Assembly (NCBI GenBank): GCA_938017825.1
Contig: CALIJE010000018.1
Coordinates: forward strand, 1 to 64,000
Direction of reading: 5' to 3'
Length of the DNA: 64,000 bases
DNA from: an uncultured Flavobacteriaceae bacterium
Lineage (GTDB): Bacteria > Bacteroidota > Bacteroidia > Flavobacteriales > Flavobacteriaceae
In this document: one piece after another, positions 33,327-42,558 of the stretch
Layout: every line of letters starts with the position of its first letter
Numbering within the stretch: position 1 is the stretch's first letter
Program-made: the position numbers and the translations under genes
The notes under the pieces: model-generated
What the model was told of the DNA's origin: nothing
The model's input: the letters and a program-made list of their open reading frames with translations, nothing else
Database searches by the model: none

Positions 33327-35984
33327 ATGAGAACTAAGAAACTTATGAATTTGGTCTGTTTATTCAGTTTTTTACTTTGTTCGGCAGGTATTTTTGCCCA
33401 AGGAACAGTAACAGGAACCGTGACAGATGAAAACAGTGTTCCGATTTTAGGAGCTACTGTGCAAGTAAAGGGTACCTCAACTGGTGCCGTAACCGATGAA
33501 AACGGAACATATAGCATTCAGGCATCTGACGGTGATGTGCTCGTTTTTTCCTATATCGGATTTGGCACAAAGCAAGCTACCGTTGCAGGTTCAACTGTAA
33601 ATATACAGATGCAGCCAGACGTTAGCCTTTTGAATGAGGTGGTTGTATCATCGACAAGGAAACCGGTAAGGAAACTACAGACCACTACTTCTATAAATAG
33701 TATTGGGATTGCGGACCTTGAGAACATAAGGCCAGAATCTGTTTCTGAGGCTCTTCAAAATACACCCGGGATTACAATCGATGAATCTCAAGGTAGAAAA
33801 GGTGGATTTAATATTAGAGGGTTCCCAGGTGGTAACTTCGTAACTACCTTAATAGATGGTATGCCTGTATCTGGTATTGCAGGACAATCTGGTGGAGTTC
33901 AAGAATTTTTCGGACTTGATCCAAACGTAGCGCGTATTGAGGTTGTAAGAGGCGCGGCTGCTACATTATTTGGTAGGTCTTCTGCGGCCGGTGCCTTGAA
34001 TATGATTTCTAAAACCGGTGGTACTGAGCACAAAGGTTCTGTCTCTTTTACCAAATATAATAATACGGCAAATGAAGGTCATATATATGATGGTGATTTT
34101 GACTATCGAGCAGATTTCAATTTAAATGGCCCATTGTCGGACAAGCTTCGCTATAATTTTGGAGGCTATGTTATCAATGACTCCGGTGTAAAAGAGCAAG
34201 CCAATAAAGACAAAGGTTTTCAGTTAAGGACCAACGTAGATTGGTTGGTTTCCGATAAAAGCAACATTCGATTTTATGCAGGGTATTTCAACAATCAATT
34301 CCAGAACATAATCGGTTCTGTTTGGGATATGGCGAATGAAAGTTTAGCAGATGGTTGGAATCCTAGAAGTACTTTTTACAACGATCCTTTGGGCTCCACA
34401 GTGCTAAATCAAGATTTAGGGGTAAGACAAGCTTTCTTTAATCCTACACCGGCAACCAATGCGGCTGGTGGTGGTGCATTAACTTGGAACCCCGCCGAAA
34501 GTATAGAACGAGCAAAAGGTATCAACTTCGGAATTGATGCGAACTTTCATCTGGGCAATAATTGGTACTTTTCAGAAAAAATACGATACAACGACTTCTT
34601 TCTTCGCGATATCAATGATTTGAACCTCACTACAATTTTTGAGCGTGGTGATACTACAACACGATTAAATGCCAACGCACTAAATCAAAATAGAGATTTG
34701 TTGACCGAAACGAGATTTAGCAAACTTATTCAAGGAGAATCATCAGAACACAATTTAACCTTTGGGCTTTATTATAGTGATGCTAAAAGAGACCGTCTCG
34801 GCTTTAACTATTTTTATGGGTCTAATGTTAGTCCTCGACCTACCTTTACCACCTTATTTGGTTTTGGTAATGGTTCTTTTTCAGACCCTACCTTACCGCA
34901 AACAGTTTATATTTCAAATACCTCATCCCACAGGGAAGAATCTGCAACAGGTCTGTTTCTAGGAGACGAAATGGTCTTCAATGAAAAGCTCAGCGTGAAT
35001 GCAGGTTTCCGTTATGATTGGCAAAAAGGTTATATCAACAATAATCCGGAAGAAATTAGGGAAAAGTCGATAGACTATGATCCTGCAACAGTAGAAGAAA
35101 ATGAAATAAAACTCAAAGATTATTCTTTCTCGATCGGAGCAAACTATTTAACTGGCGAATCCTCAGCTGTGTATGCAAACTTTACGCGTTCATTTACCTT
35201 TCAAACGGTTGACGAAGTTGATGATGAATTCTTGGATAATGAATTGGTAAAAAACTTTGAAGTAGGTTACCGTGCGGGTCTTGGGGATATAACGCTCGAT
35301 GCTACTTATTTCAATACCAATATAGATAATAGTGTATCTACGGTATTTGACAATGATGTAGGTGGATTTGTAGATCGCCCTGCCGGGTCGTACAAAATAA
35401 ATGGTGCTGAAATTGCTCTTGCATATACCCCAAAACTGCTTAAAGGCTTATTATTGAGCGGTAGTTTTACGCTACAAAACTCAGAATATGATGATTTCAT
35501 TGAGGGTATTTCCGATGCTACCGTTACGGCGATCAATGATAGTGGTAATGTACTTGGTCTAGAATTAGTAACCGAAGGCGGTGCAACTGCGCTTAACCTT
35601 TCTGGAAACCAAGTGCGCCAGCAACCAAAAACCATTTTTAATCTTAATTTGGCGTACAATAGTAAGTACTGGGGCGCAAATTTCGGTGGATTTACCTATA
35701 CTGGCCTTTATTATGACAACGCCAATATCTACAGCGATCAGAATCTAAGCGTTTACAATGCGGGTGCATATGTGAAATTTCCATTAGGAAACGATGAACT
35801 TAGAATTTCAATGTTGGTAAAGAATTTATTTGACGGTGCCAATCCTCAAAATATATTTACAGCAGGTGGTTTAGATGAGGTTATCCAGACCACGATAGCA
35901 GACCCGAATTACACCAATCAACTGGCGTTCCTAGTAAATCAAAATCCTAAAAGGGTCTTGTTTACCATAGGTTACTCTTTTTAA
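33327..35984 (+). CDS. TonB-dependent outer-membrane receptor
   Basis: An 885-residue receptor: signal peptide (residues 1-24, ending IFAQG), a carboxypeptidase-like regulatory domain (about 25-100; TVTGTVTDENSVPILGATVQ), a plug domain (about 115-225; NIRGFPGGNFVTTLIDGMPV, VARIEVVRGAAATLFGRSSA) and a 22-strand barrel ending in the aromatic YSF. There is no SusD partner and no TonB-box-linked sigma regulator. Receptors of this kind import siderophores, heme-like compounds or other molecules too large for porins. As the only receptor in the regulon it is the best candidate for uptake of the primary substrate. It is a single-gene unit with a terminator after it. Confidence 0.93.
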   Translation: MRTKKLMNLVCLFSFLLCSAGIFAQGTVTGTVTDENSVPILGATVQVKGTSTGAVTDENGTYSIQASDGDVLVFSYIGFGTKQATVAGSTVNIQMQPDVSLLNEVVVSSTRKPVRKLQTTTSINSIGIADLENIRPESVSEALQNTPGITIDESQGRKGGFNIRGFPGGNFVTTLIDGMPVSGIAGQSGGVQEFFGLDPNVARIEVVRGAAATLFGRSSAAGALNMISKTGGTEHKGSVSFTKYNNTANEGHIYDGDFDYRADFNLNGPLSDKLRYNFGGYVINDSGVKEQANKDKGFQLRTNVDWLVSDKSNIRFYAGYFNNQFQNIIGSVWDMANESLADGWNPRSTFYNDPLGSTVLNQDLGVRQAFFNPTPATNAAGGGALTWNPAESIERAKGINFGIDANFHLGNNWYFSEKIRYNDFFLRDINDLNLTTIFERGDTTTRLNANALNQNRDLLTETRFSKLIQGESSEHNLTFGLYYSDAKRDRLGFNYFYGSNVSPRPTFTTLFGFGNGSFSDPTLPQTVYISNTSSHREESATGLFLGDEMVFNEKLSVNAGFRYDWQKGYINNNPEEIREKSIDYDPATVEENEIKLKDYSFSIGANYLTGESSAVYANFTRSFTFQTVDEVDDEFLDNELVKNFEVGYRAGLGDITLDATYFNTNIDNSVSTVFDNDVGGFVDRPAGSYKINGAEIALAYTPKLLKGLLLSGSFTLQNSEYDDFIEGISDATVTAINDSGNVLGLELVTEGGATALNLSGNQVRQQPKTIFNLNLAYNSKYWGANFGGFTYTGLYYDNANIYSDQNLSVYNAGAYVKFPLGNDELRISMLVKNLFDGANPQNIFTAGGLDEVIQTTIADPNYTNQLAFLVNQNPKRVLFTIGYSF

Positions 35985-36018
35985 AATTTGTTAGAATTAG
36001 TTTAAGTTAAGTGATAAA

Positions 36019-36051
36019 GTGGATGGCCTAAAAACCATCCGCTTTTTTTTT
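36019..36051 (+). terminator. Rho-independent terminator of the TonB receptor gene
   Basis: An 8-bp stem (GTGGATGG with CCATCCGC, one G-T pair), an 8-base loop and a following run of nine T. It starts 35 bp after the receptor stop. Confidence 0.8.
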
Positions 36052-36066
36052 ATAATCGTTCATAAG

Positions 36067-37725
36067 CTATTTCTCTTCTATAAGTTCAATCAACTCTCCT
36101 GCTGGGCCTACAACGGTAACAGATCTATTACCATCATAACCGAGACCGTTCATCCGAATTGGTTTGGCTATAAAGAGTTCTGGGTCTATCAAATCAAGAT
36201 TCTTTATACTAAATGAACTAATTGACACGCCTGGCGGCAATTCCCCTACCCCAGTCGGCCTTGGTCCCGTAGCCTCAGAATAACCATCGATTTCTATAGA
36301 ATTGCTGAAGGCCCCCAACCGAACTAAAGCAAGAGGAAATCTATGCTCTTTAGGTAGTTTTTGTGCTGCGGACAATAACGGAATGGGTAGTTCTATAAAA
36401 AAGGCCTCGGTAGCCTTGAAAGTAGAAACATAAAAGTCGGTCAACTCCCGTGCATCGGGGCCGGCAACGACCATAATAAAAGGACGATCTATAGGCGATC
36501 GTGGGCTAAGCAGACTCGATTTTGATGGATCTCCCTTGTCTCTCGTAAAATAGAACACCTCCTCTGAAGGTCCTTTAAATTGAACTGCTCTAATAGACGA
36601 CAATCCATCGTTACCCAAATTGGCAGGGCCACCTATATGTTGAAAAGGGCTACGGCTTAACTTATCAAGAATTGCATCAGGATCTTCAACGATCAGTTCA
36701 ATAGCGTTCCAACCATAGGTCGTCATTGCCTTGTAATCTGCCGGTATCGTTCCCTCAATAATCCTCAAAAACACATCATCACCACTTTCAGCCTGTAGCA
36801 CTGCAAAGGGCCTATCTTTCATTTGAGGGCAACCCCAGCTATTTGCAAGTTGTTCAGAAATTTTACCTTCCTCCCTTGGTTCATATGCCAGCCATTTTCG
36901 ATACAATTTTTTCGTAGCCGCAACGTCCTGGGTAATCACAGTTGCCATTTTTATACGCTGGATATTAGAACCCAATACTTGACTGGCATTCTCATGAACA
37001 GCGTACGATTTTAAATCAGGAATTACCAAACGATTGATAATCTCCATGCCCTTTTTCAAAATAATAAAACGCGCAGATGCTTTTACGACTCCTACATGTT
37101 TAGCATGATGATATACATTAACGGATTTTGCCTCCATACCTTCTCCTAAATCCCAATAGGTATCGAATTCGATTCGAAGACAGTCTTTAAAATTCCCTGC
37201 TGGTACGGTAATGTCTTCCCTTCCCGTGATTTCTTGGGTAAGGGTAAATACACCATTTTGCTGAGACCCATCCAAATAGTACCGGGTGTAATTTCTTTTT
37301 ACTTGTATACTAGACCCAATTTTTTCGCGAACCGTAAACCAAACTATCGGTTCTTCAAATACGGCTATGCTATTGTCACTCGAAAAAGTTTCTCCATGAT
37401 ATAGAATTCCTTTGGGGCCTATTGAAATTAACTTTGAGGCCTTGGTAGCATCATAGTGTCGAAAAAACTTCGCGTCTTTTGCGACTTTAAAAAGGTTGTC
37501 ACCATATTCACCCTCAATTGCATTAAAAAGAGAAGGAAAACCATCTGGGACCATTTCTATTTTGGAAATATAGTCGCCATCATGCCATCCCTCAGGTGCA
37601 CTATAGCGCCATTCGTTCCCATCGGATATTGGATAGTAATCTTGAATCGAAAACGATTCTTGGCCGGCCACCGTAAAAAACGTCACCAAGAAGGCAACAC
37701 CTATTACTTTTCTTATACGAAACAT
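36067..37725 (-). CDS. Exported fusion protein: unknown N-terminal domain plus two VOC domains
   Basis: A 552-residue protein with a Sec signal (KVIGVAFLVTFFTVAGQ). Residues about 25-250 form a beta-rich domain (YYPISDGNEWRYSAPEG; ITGREDITVPAGNFKDCLRI) resembling Bacteroidota lipoprotein/LolA-like domains. From about 255 two glyoxalase-fold modules follow (IQRIKMATVITQDVAATKKLY; FIMVVAGPDARELTDFYV), the last ending GPAGELIELIEEK. Periplasmic VOC fusions of this kind are not a family I can name. It lies 18 bp after the aldehyde dehydrogenase gene, in the same operon. Confidence 0.8.
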   Translation of the reverse strand: MFRIRKVIGVAFLVTFFTVAGQESFSIQDYYPISDGNEWRYSAPEGWHDGDYISKIEMVPDGFPSLFNAIEGEYGDNLFKVAKDAKFFRHYDATKASKLISIGPKGILYHGETFSSDNSIAVFEEPIVWFTVREKIGSSIQVKRNYTRYYLDGSQQNGVFTLTQEITGREDITVPAGNFKDCLRIEFDTYWDLGEGMEAKSVNVYHHAKHVGVVKASARFIILKKGMEIINRLVIPDLKSYAVHENASQVLGSNIQRIKMATVITQDVAATKKLYRKWLAYEPREEGKISEQLANSWGCPQMKDRPFAVLQAESGDDVFLRIIEGTIPADYKAMTTYGWNAIELIVEDPDAILDKLSRSPFQHIGGPANLGNDGLSSIRAVQFKGPSEEVFYFTRDKGDPSKSSLLSPRSPIDRPFIMVVAGPDARELTDFYVSTFKATEAFFIELPIPLLSAAQKLPKEHRFPLALVRLGAFSNSIEIDGYSEATGPRPTGVGELPPGVSISSFSIKNLDLIDPELFIAKPIRMNGLGYDGNRSVTVVGPAGELIELIEEK

Positions 37726-37743
37726 AGTTGCTGATATAATCTC

Positions 37744-39195
37744 TTAGGATGTACTTTCTTCAAAACCGGCCATGGTCTGAGGATGCGCAGTTTGAATCAA
37801 CATCGCCTTCTTTCGAAAAAAACGCAAGAAACCTGCATCGCCCATACGTGAACCGTTAATTCCCGATTCTTTGAAGGAATTCTTTTCCGCATCGTATACC
37901 TGATTGGTAAGACTCCCATCATTGATACTAACAGCGCCGACATCAATTTGCGATGCAAGTTGGATTGCCATTTCGTTGTCTTTTGAAAAAACAGATGCCG
38001 ATAGACCATAGATACTATCGTTGGCCAATTTCAGGGCTTCTTCTACCGAAGAAAAAGACATTATCGGAATTAAGGGACCAAAAGTCTCCTCGGTCATAAC
38101 GCTCATACTGTGGTCTACGTTTACCAAAACAGTAGGTGCACACCATAGCCCACCGTTAATCGATTCAACTTTTCCGCCACATAATACCTTTGCGCCTTTT
38201 GCCAAAGCGTCATCAATTTGATCTTGTATCTTCTGTGCTTGTCCTTCAAAAATGAGAGGACCCATTTGTCCTTTTTCAGGGTCAGTGGTCAGTGTCACTG
38301 CTGCTGCCTTTTTTGTTATGGCCTCCACAAATTCCTCATAAATAGTGGAAGCTACATAAATACGCTCTAACGATTGACAGGCCTGCCCGGTAGCACCAAC
38401 AGCACTTCTTAAAACTGCATCTGTAGCCCCTTCAATATCCGCATCGCCCATTACAATAGCAGGGTCCTTGCCGCCCAATTCCAAAAAGGCAGGAATAAAT
38501 CGTTCGGCACAAACTGCTCCTATTTTCTTGCCTGTTGGAACACTGCCCGTAAAACAAATGGCGTCTGCATTGTTCACCACAGACTTGCCAGCCTCCGCGC
38601 CACCTCGAACCAATTTCAGGACATTTGTCAATTCTGGAACTGCCTCGATACTCTTTTCCAGGCCATCCATAAATCTAGGGGTTACTTCACTTGGCTTTAA
38701 CAACACCCCACAGCCAGCCATCAAAGCCGGTACCGTATCAATCAGGGCTAATAGTAAGGGAAAATTCCACGGACTAATTACTCCCACAACGCCATAAGGC
38801 ACCCACTGCTGTTGTATCATAACCGAATTCGCGGACATCGACTGTCGCTCTTCAGGTGGCGATAGCAATTTTGGAGCCTTGAAACACCAGGCTTGCAATA
38901 AGCCCATGGCACCTTCGGTCTCTACCTTCGATATACGTTTTCGGGCAGTATCGATACTTAAGTTGCGAGCTATTTCGGGCTGATGCTTTTGAAGGGCCTC
39001 GTACCACTTTTGCATCACGACAACCCGATTTTCGATGCCTAGGGCGTTCCAGCCAATTTGATTAGCTCTTATTTCAGCCGCTTTTTGAGCAATACCTTCC
39101 GGGCTATCTTGCAACAGTTCATAATCGTATTTCCCCGTTCTCGGATTTCTTACTTTCATAGGTGTATACCAAGGTGCTACAATAGCTTTTCCCAA
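37744..39195 (-). CDS. NAD(P)-dependent aldehyde dehydrogenase
   Basis: A 483-residue ALDH. The catalytic Glu is in FLELGGKDPAIV and the nucleophilic Cys in GATGQACQSLERIYV; GSVPTGKKIGAVCAE is the NAD loop and the C-terminal segment is complete. It oxidises an aldehyde to the acid in the cytosol. An operator ends just 12 bp upstream of its ATG, shared with the divergent HMG-CoA-lyase-like gene. The aldehyde produced by the HpcH/HpaI aldolase is one candidate substrate (inference). Confidence 0.92.
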   Translation of the reverse strand: MGKAIVAPWYTPMKVRNPRTGKYDYELLQDSPEGIAQKAAEIRANQIGWNALGIENRVVVMQKWYEALQKHQPEIARNLSIDTARKRISKVETEGAMGLLQAWCFKAPKLLSPPEERQSMSANSVMIQQQWVPYGVVGVISPWNFPLLLALIDTVPALMAGCGVLLKPSEVTPRFMDGLEKSIEAVPELTNVLKLVRGGAEAGKSVVNNADAICFTGSVPTGKKIGAVCAERFIPAFLELGGKDPAIVMGDADIEGATDAVLRSAVGATGQACQSLERIYVASTIYEEFVEAITKKAAAVTLTTDPEKGQMGPLIFEGQAQKIQDQIDDALAKGAKVLCGGKVESINGGLWCAPTVLVNVDHSMSVMTEETFGPLIPIMSFSSVEEALKLANDSIYGLSASVFSKDNEMAIQLASQIDVGAVSINDGSLTNQVYDAEKNSFKESGINGSRMGDAGFLRFFRKKAMLIQTAHPQTMAGFEESTS

Positions 39196-39207
39196 ATTTA
39201 CTAAAAT

Positions 39208-39241
39208 TAGTTAACTATATTAATCATTAATTATGTTAACT
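39208..39241. promoter_or_regulatory. Operator-like element F (long form) between ALDH and lyase operons
   Basis: TTAA tetrads at offsets 4, 13, 20 and 29, beginning TAGTTAACTATATTAATCA and ending TGTTAACT. It is 12 bp from the ALDH start on the minus strand and 80 bp from the lyase start on the plus strand, so it can control both the ALDH unit and the large imide-pathway operon. Confidence 0.78.
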
Positions 39242-39321
39242 TTTTTTAGTATTTTTATTATTTGATTCCAAAAGTTACTACTTTAGGTCAAATTCTCACC
39301 ATAAAGCAAAAGAAAAAAGGA

Positions 39322-40224
39322 ATGAAGGTAATTCTTGAAGAGCAAGGGCTACGAGACGGACTCCAAACCTTGGCGCAGATTATTCCGACCAAAAAAAAAT
39401 TGGAATACATTGACCGCCTGGTGGATGCCGGAATTAAGCGCATTCAAATTGCTTCTTTTGTGCACCCAAAATTGGTTCCTCAAATGGCGGATGCTGAAGA
39501 TGTGTGTAACGGCATAACCAAAAAAGAAGGGGTAATATACAGCGGGTTGGTACTAAATTTAAAAGGAGTTGAACGAGGCATAACGTCAGGCCTTGATCAT
39601 TTGGCCTGCTCAATATCCGCAAGTGATACGCACAGTCAAAAGAATGCCCGTTTAACCTTAAACGAGGCCAAAAACGCCTTTAAGGAAATGGTAAAACTCT
39701 CCCAGGAAAATGGAATTACGGTACGCGGAGGAATCCAATGTGCATTTGGCTGTAGATACGAAGGAAGAATAGATCCGAAGCATGTCCTGGACATGGTTGA
39801 CCATCATTTGGACACGGGCATCGATGAATTGGCACTCGCAGATTCTACGGGCATGGCAAATCCAAAACAGCTGGGAGATTTAATGCACAAAGTTGTAGAT
39901 AAGGCCGGTAACATACCGGTAGCACTCCACTTGCACAACACTGAAAATAAAGGCTATGCCAATTTTTATGCGGCCCTCATGGCAGGTGTGCAAATTTTCG
40001 ACACGGCTTTTGGCGGTTTGGGCGGTTGCCCTTTTATCAAAAGCGCCACAGGGAACATCGCGACCGAGGACACAGCGCATTTTGCACGGCAAATTGGCTA
40101 TGAAACTGGACTCGATATTGAAAAAATTGCAGCTATGAGCAGAGAAATGGAAGTTATTCTGGGACATAAACTCCCTGGGCAGTTGTACCAATTGGTAAAC
40201 AAGGAAGAAATCAAAATGATATAA
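39322..40224 (+). CDS. HMG-CoA lyase-like (pyruvate-type) CoA-ester lyase
   Basis: The start is set at the ATG at 39322, preceded by AAAAAAGGA, giving 300 residues; a TTG 60 bp upstream is less likely. TIM-barrel HMGL-like lyase: catalytic Arg11-Asp12 in EEQGLRDGLQ, metal ligands in VALHLHNTENKG, and the flexible-loop Cys in FGGLGGCPFIKSATGN. Family members cleave 3-hydroxy-acyl-CoA esters; known chemistry includes HMG-CoA and citramalyl-CoA-type cleavage. As first gene before a hydratase and a family III CoA-transferase it most likely performs the final C-C cleavage to pyruvate plus an acyl-CoA (inference). Free leucine catabolism is the alternative, but no MCC or HMG genes are nearby. Confidence 0.88.
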   Translation: MKVILEEQGLRDGLQTLAQIIPTKKKLEYIDRLVDAGIKRIQIASFVHPKLVPQMADAEDVCNGITKKEGVIYSGLVLNLKGVERGITSGLDHLACSISASDTHSQKNARLTLNEAKNAFKEMVKLSQENGITVRGGIQCAFGCRYEGRIDPKHVLDMVDHHLDTGIDELALADSTGMANPKQLGDLMHKVVDKAGNIPVALHLHNTENKGYANFYAALMAGVQIFDTAFGGLGGCPFIKSATGNIATEDTAHFARQIGYETGLDIEKIAAMSREMEVILGHKLPGQLYQLVNKEEIKMI

Positions 40225-40242
40225 AGTCTTTAAGGCAATTTA

Positions 40243-41478
40243 ATGGGACAAACTATTTCAGAAAAAATCATATCGAACCATGTTGGTAAAAAGGTGTACG
40301 CTGGGGAACTGGTCATCAGTAAAGTCGATGGGGCCATGGCCAGCGATACGACCGGCCCATTGACCATTAAGGCCTTCAAGGAAATGGGCGGCGAAAAGGT
40401 TTTTGACCCTAAAAAATGTGCCTTGATTATAGATCATGCGGCTCCTTCACCGAACGAGCGTATTGCAAATTTGCATAAGATGATGCGCGACTTTGCCAAG
40501 GAACAAGGTATGCGTTTATTTGAAATTGGGGAGGGCATTTGCCACCAAGTTATGGTGGAGAACGAATATGTAAAACCCGGTGATATTTTTATCGGTGCAG
40601 ATTCTCACACGCCAACCTATGGGGCATTGAACGCCTTTGCATGTGGTGTAGGTTCTACCGATTTGGCAGCGACCATGATGACCGGTAAGATCTGGCTGAA
40701 AGTGCCACAAACGATACAAATAAATTGTTCGGGAAAACTAAAGGAAGGTGTTACGGCTAAAGATTTAATTCTCTTTTTGGTCGGTAAAGTAACCGTTTCC
40801 GGGGCTACCTATCAAGCTATAGAATTCACGGGCGAAGCCTTCGAAGGTATGAGTTTGGCCAGCAGAATGACCATCGCGAACATGTCTTCGGAAATGGGTG
40901 CGAAAACCGGAATCGTTCACCCAAAAGGACTAAAATTGGATTATGATTTTAAGGCAGTCATTCCAGATGAAGATGCGAACTATGTGAAGACCTTTGATTT
41001 TGATGTTTCAGGATTGGAGCCACAAGTTAGCGCACCAGAATCTCCAGACAACGTCCACAACATTTCAAAATATGAAGGCACAAAAATCGATTACGCCTTT
41101 ATCGGTACCTGCTGTAATGGCCGTCTGGAAGATCTTGATATTGCGGCGGAAATTCTAAGGGGGAAAAAAATACATCCAAACGTGCGAATGGTCATCGCAC
41201 CTGCATCTCAAAGTGTTCTACTCGATGCCATAGGCAATGGCACCATGAGTACGTTGATAGAAGCCGGGGCATCCTTGATAACTTCAGGCTGCGGGCCGTG
41301 CGTGGGAACCCATCAAGGGGTGCCAGCAGATGGTGAAGTGGTTATTTCGGCCGCGAATAGAAATTTCAGAGGACGAATGGGGAACCCGAATTCGAATATA
41401 TACCTAGGCGCTCCTTCAACAGTCGCCGCCTCTGCTTTAGAAGGTCACATTACAAATCCGAAAAAATACCTTTTATAG
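40243..41478 (+). CDS. LeuC/dimethylmaleate-hydratase-like large subunit
   Basis: A 411-residue aconitase-superfamily large subunit. The [4Fe-4S] ligands are C290 (GTCCNGRLED), C350 and C353 (SGCGPCVGTH). The IGADSHTPTYGALNAFACG loop and GRMGNPNSNIYLGAPSTVAA end motif are canonical. It is shorter than biosynthetic LeuC and close in length to two-subunit homoaconitase, maleate hydratase or 2,3-dimethylmaleate hydratase. With no leucine biosynthesis genes nearby, hydration of a substituted maleate is the best fit. It begins 18 bp after the lyase. Confidence 0.9.
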   Translation: MGQTISEKIISNHVGKKVYAGELVISKVDGAMASDTTGPLTIKAFKEMGGEKVFDPKKCALIIDHAAPSPNERIANLHKMMRDFAKEQGMRLFEIGEGICHQVMVENEYVKPGDIFIGADSHTPTYGALNAFACGVGSTDLAATMMTGKIWLKVPQTIQINCSGKLKEGVTAKDLILFLVGKVTVSGATYQAIEFTGEAFEGMSLASRMTIANMSSEMGAKTGIVHPKGLKLDYDFKAVIPDEDANYVKTFDFDVSGLEPQVSAPESPDNVHNISKYEGTKIDYAFIGTCCNGRLEDLDIAAEILRGKKIHPNVRMVIAPASQSVLLDAIGNGTMSTLIEAGASLITSGCGPCVGTHQGVPADGEVVISAANRNFRGRMGNPNSNIYLGAPSTVAASALEGHITNPKKYLL

Positions 41479-41479
41479 A

Positions 41480-41986
41480 ATGGCGGTAAAAACCAACATT
41501 AAAGCGAAAGCACATGTTTACGGCAATCATATCGATACCGACCGTATCATTCCAGGGAAGTATACCAAGACTTTGGATCTATCGACTTTAGCGAATCATG
41601 TTCTAGAGGATTTAGACCCTGAATTCAATAAAATAGTTGCACAAGGGGACATCTTAGTGGCCGGAATCAATTTCGGTTGTGGATCCTCCCGTGAACAGGC
41701 GCCCTTGGCACTTAAACAGGCGGGTATCTCTGTAGTTATCGCCCGAGATTTTGCCCGTATATTTTTCAGAAATGCCATTAATATTGGGCTTCCCGTTTTA
41801 GAAATATCGGATCATCAAATACAAAAAGGAGCGAAACTCGATGTTGACTTAAAGAACGGGATCGTGAAAGATCTTACCGCTAACATATCTTATGAAGCCA
41901 CCAAATTACCAGACATTATGATTGCTATCCTTAATGAAGGTGGACTTGTAAATTATCTAAAGAAAAACGGAAACTATTCCTTATAA
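41480..41986 (+). CDS. LeuD/dimethylmaleate-hydratase-like small subunit
   Basis: A 168-residue small subunit. HIDTDRIIPGKYTK (about residues 17-30) and NFGCGSSREQAPLALK (S69, S70, R71) keep the canonical substrate-binding residues that the first LeuD copy has lost. It pairs with the large subunit, whose stop is 1 bp upstream, to make the hydro-lyase. The Gln after SSRE, where His is usual in LeuD, may tune substrate choice. Confidence 0.9.
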   Translation: MAVKTNIKAKAHVYGNHIDTDRIIPGKYTKTLDLSTLANHVLEDLDPEFNKIVAQGDILVAGINFGCGSSREQAPLALKQAGISVVIARDFARIFFRNAINIGLPVLEISDHQIQKGAKLDVDLKNGIVKDLTANISYEATKLPDIMIAILNEGGLVNYLKKNGNYSL

Positions 41987-41988
41987 AA

Positions 41989-42558
41989 ATGAGCAGATTA
42001 GAACCCATATCCGATTATGCTGAAAGTGAACTTGCGCCTCTTTTTGAGAAGGCCGAACAGTGGATGGGGTTTCAGCCGAACGATGGGTTGCTTATGGCTC
42101 ACAAACCTAAATTGCTGGTCTCTTTTTTTAGTCTGGCCAAAGCAGTTTATGACGAAGGGGATGTAGAGCCTGGGCTAAAACGTATGATCGGCCATATTAC
42201 AAGTCTTTCTGCGGGATGCGAATATTGTTCCGCCCATACAGCGTATGGAGCTGGCAAACAAGGTGTATCTGCCGAAAAAATGAAAGCCATCTGGGATTTT
42301 AAGACTTCACAACTGTTCTCAGAAAAGGAGAAAGCAGCTTTGAACGTTGGACTGAAATCAGGTATGACACCCAATCAGGTAACTGATGCCGATTTCGAAG
42401 CTTTGAAGGCTCACTTTTCAAACGCTGCAATTGTTGAAATCGTAGGTGTCATTTCTATGTTCGGTTTTTTAAATCGGTGGAACTCTACTTTCAACACACA
42501 ACTAGAACCAATTCCTGAAGCTTTTTATCAATCTATTAAAACGGAAACCAATGAGTAG
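41989..42558 (+). CDS. AhpD/carboxymuconolactone-decarboxylase-like protein
   Basis: A 189-residue helical protein of the CMD/AhpD superfamily. The CEYCSAHTAYGA motif provides the redox CxxC plus proton-relay His of AhpD-type peroxidases, so an alkylhydroperoxidase role is more likely than lactone decarboxylation. It lies 2 bp after the hydratase subunit and overlaps the CoA-transferase start by 8 bp, so its product is needed alongside the pathway, perhaps to handle peroxides made by the oxidases of this locus. Confidence 0.85.
   Translation: MSRLEPISDYAESELAPLFEKAEQWMGFQPNDGLLMAHKPKLLVSFFSLAKAVYDEGDVEPGLKRMIGHITSLSAGCEYCSAHTAYGAGKQGVSAEKMKAIWDFKTSQLFSEKEKAALNVGLKSGMTPNQVTDADFEALKAHFSNAAIVEIVGVISMFGFLNRWNSTFNTQLEPIPEAFYQSIKTETNE

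Noticed and set aside
40243-41986. Leucine biosynthesis LeuCD
   Set aside because: No leuA or leuB nearby, the large subunit is short, and the neighbours are a CoA-transferase, amidase and lyase.
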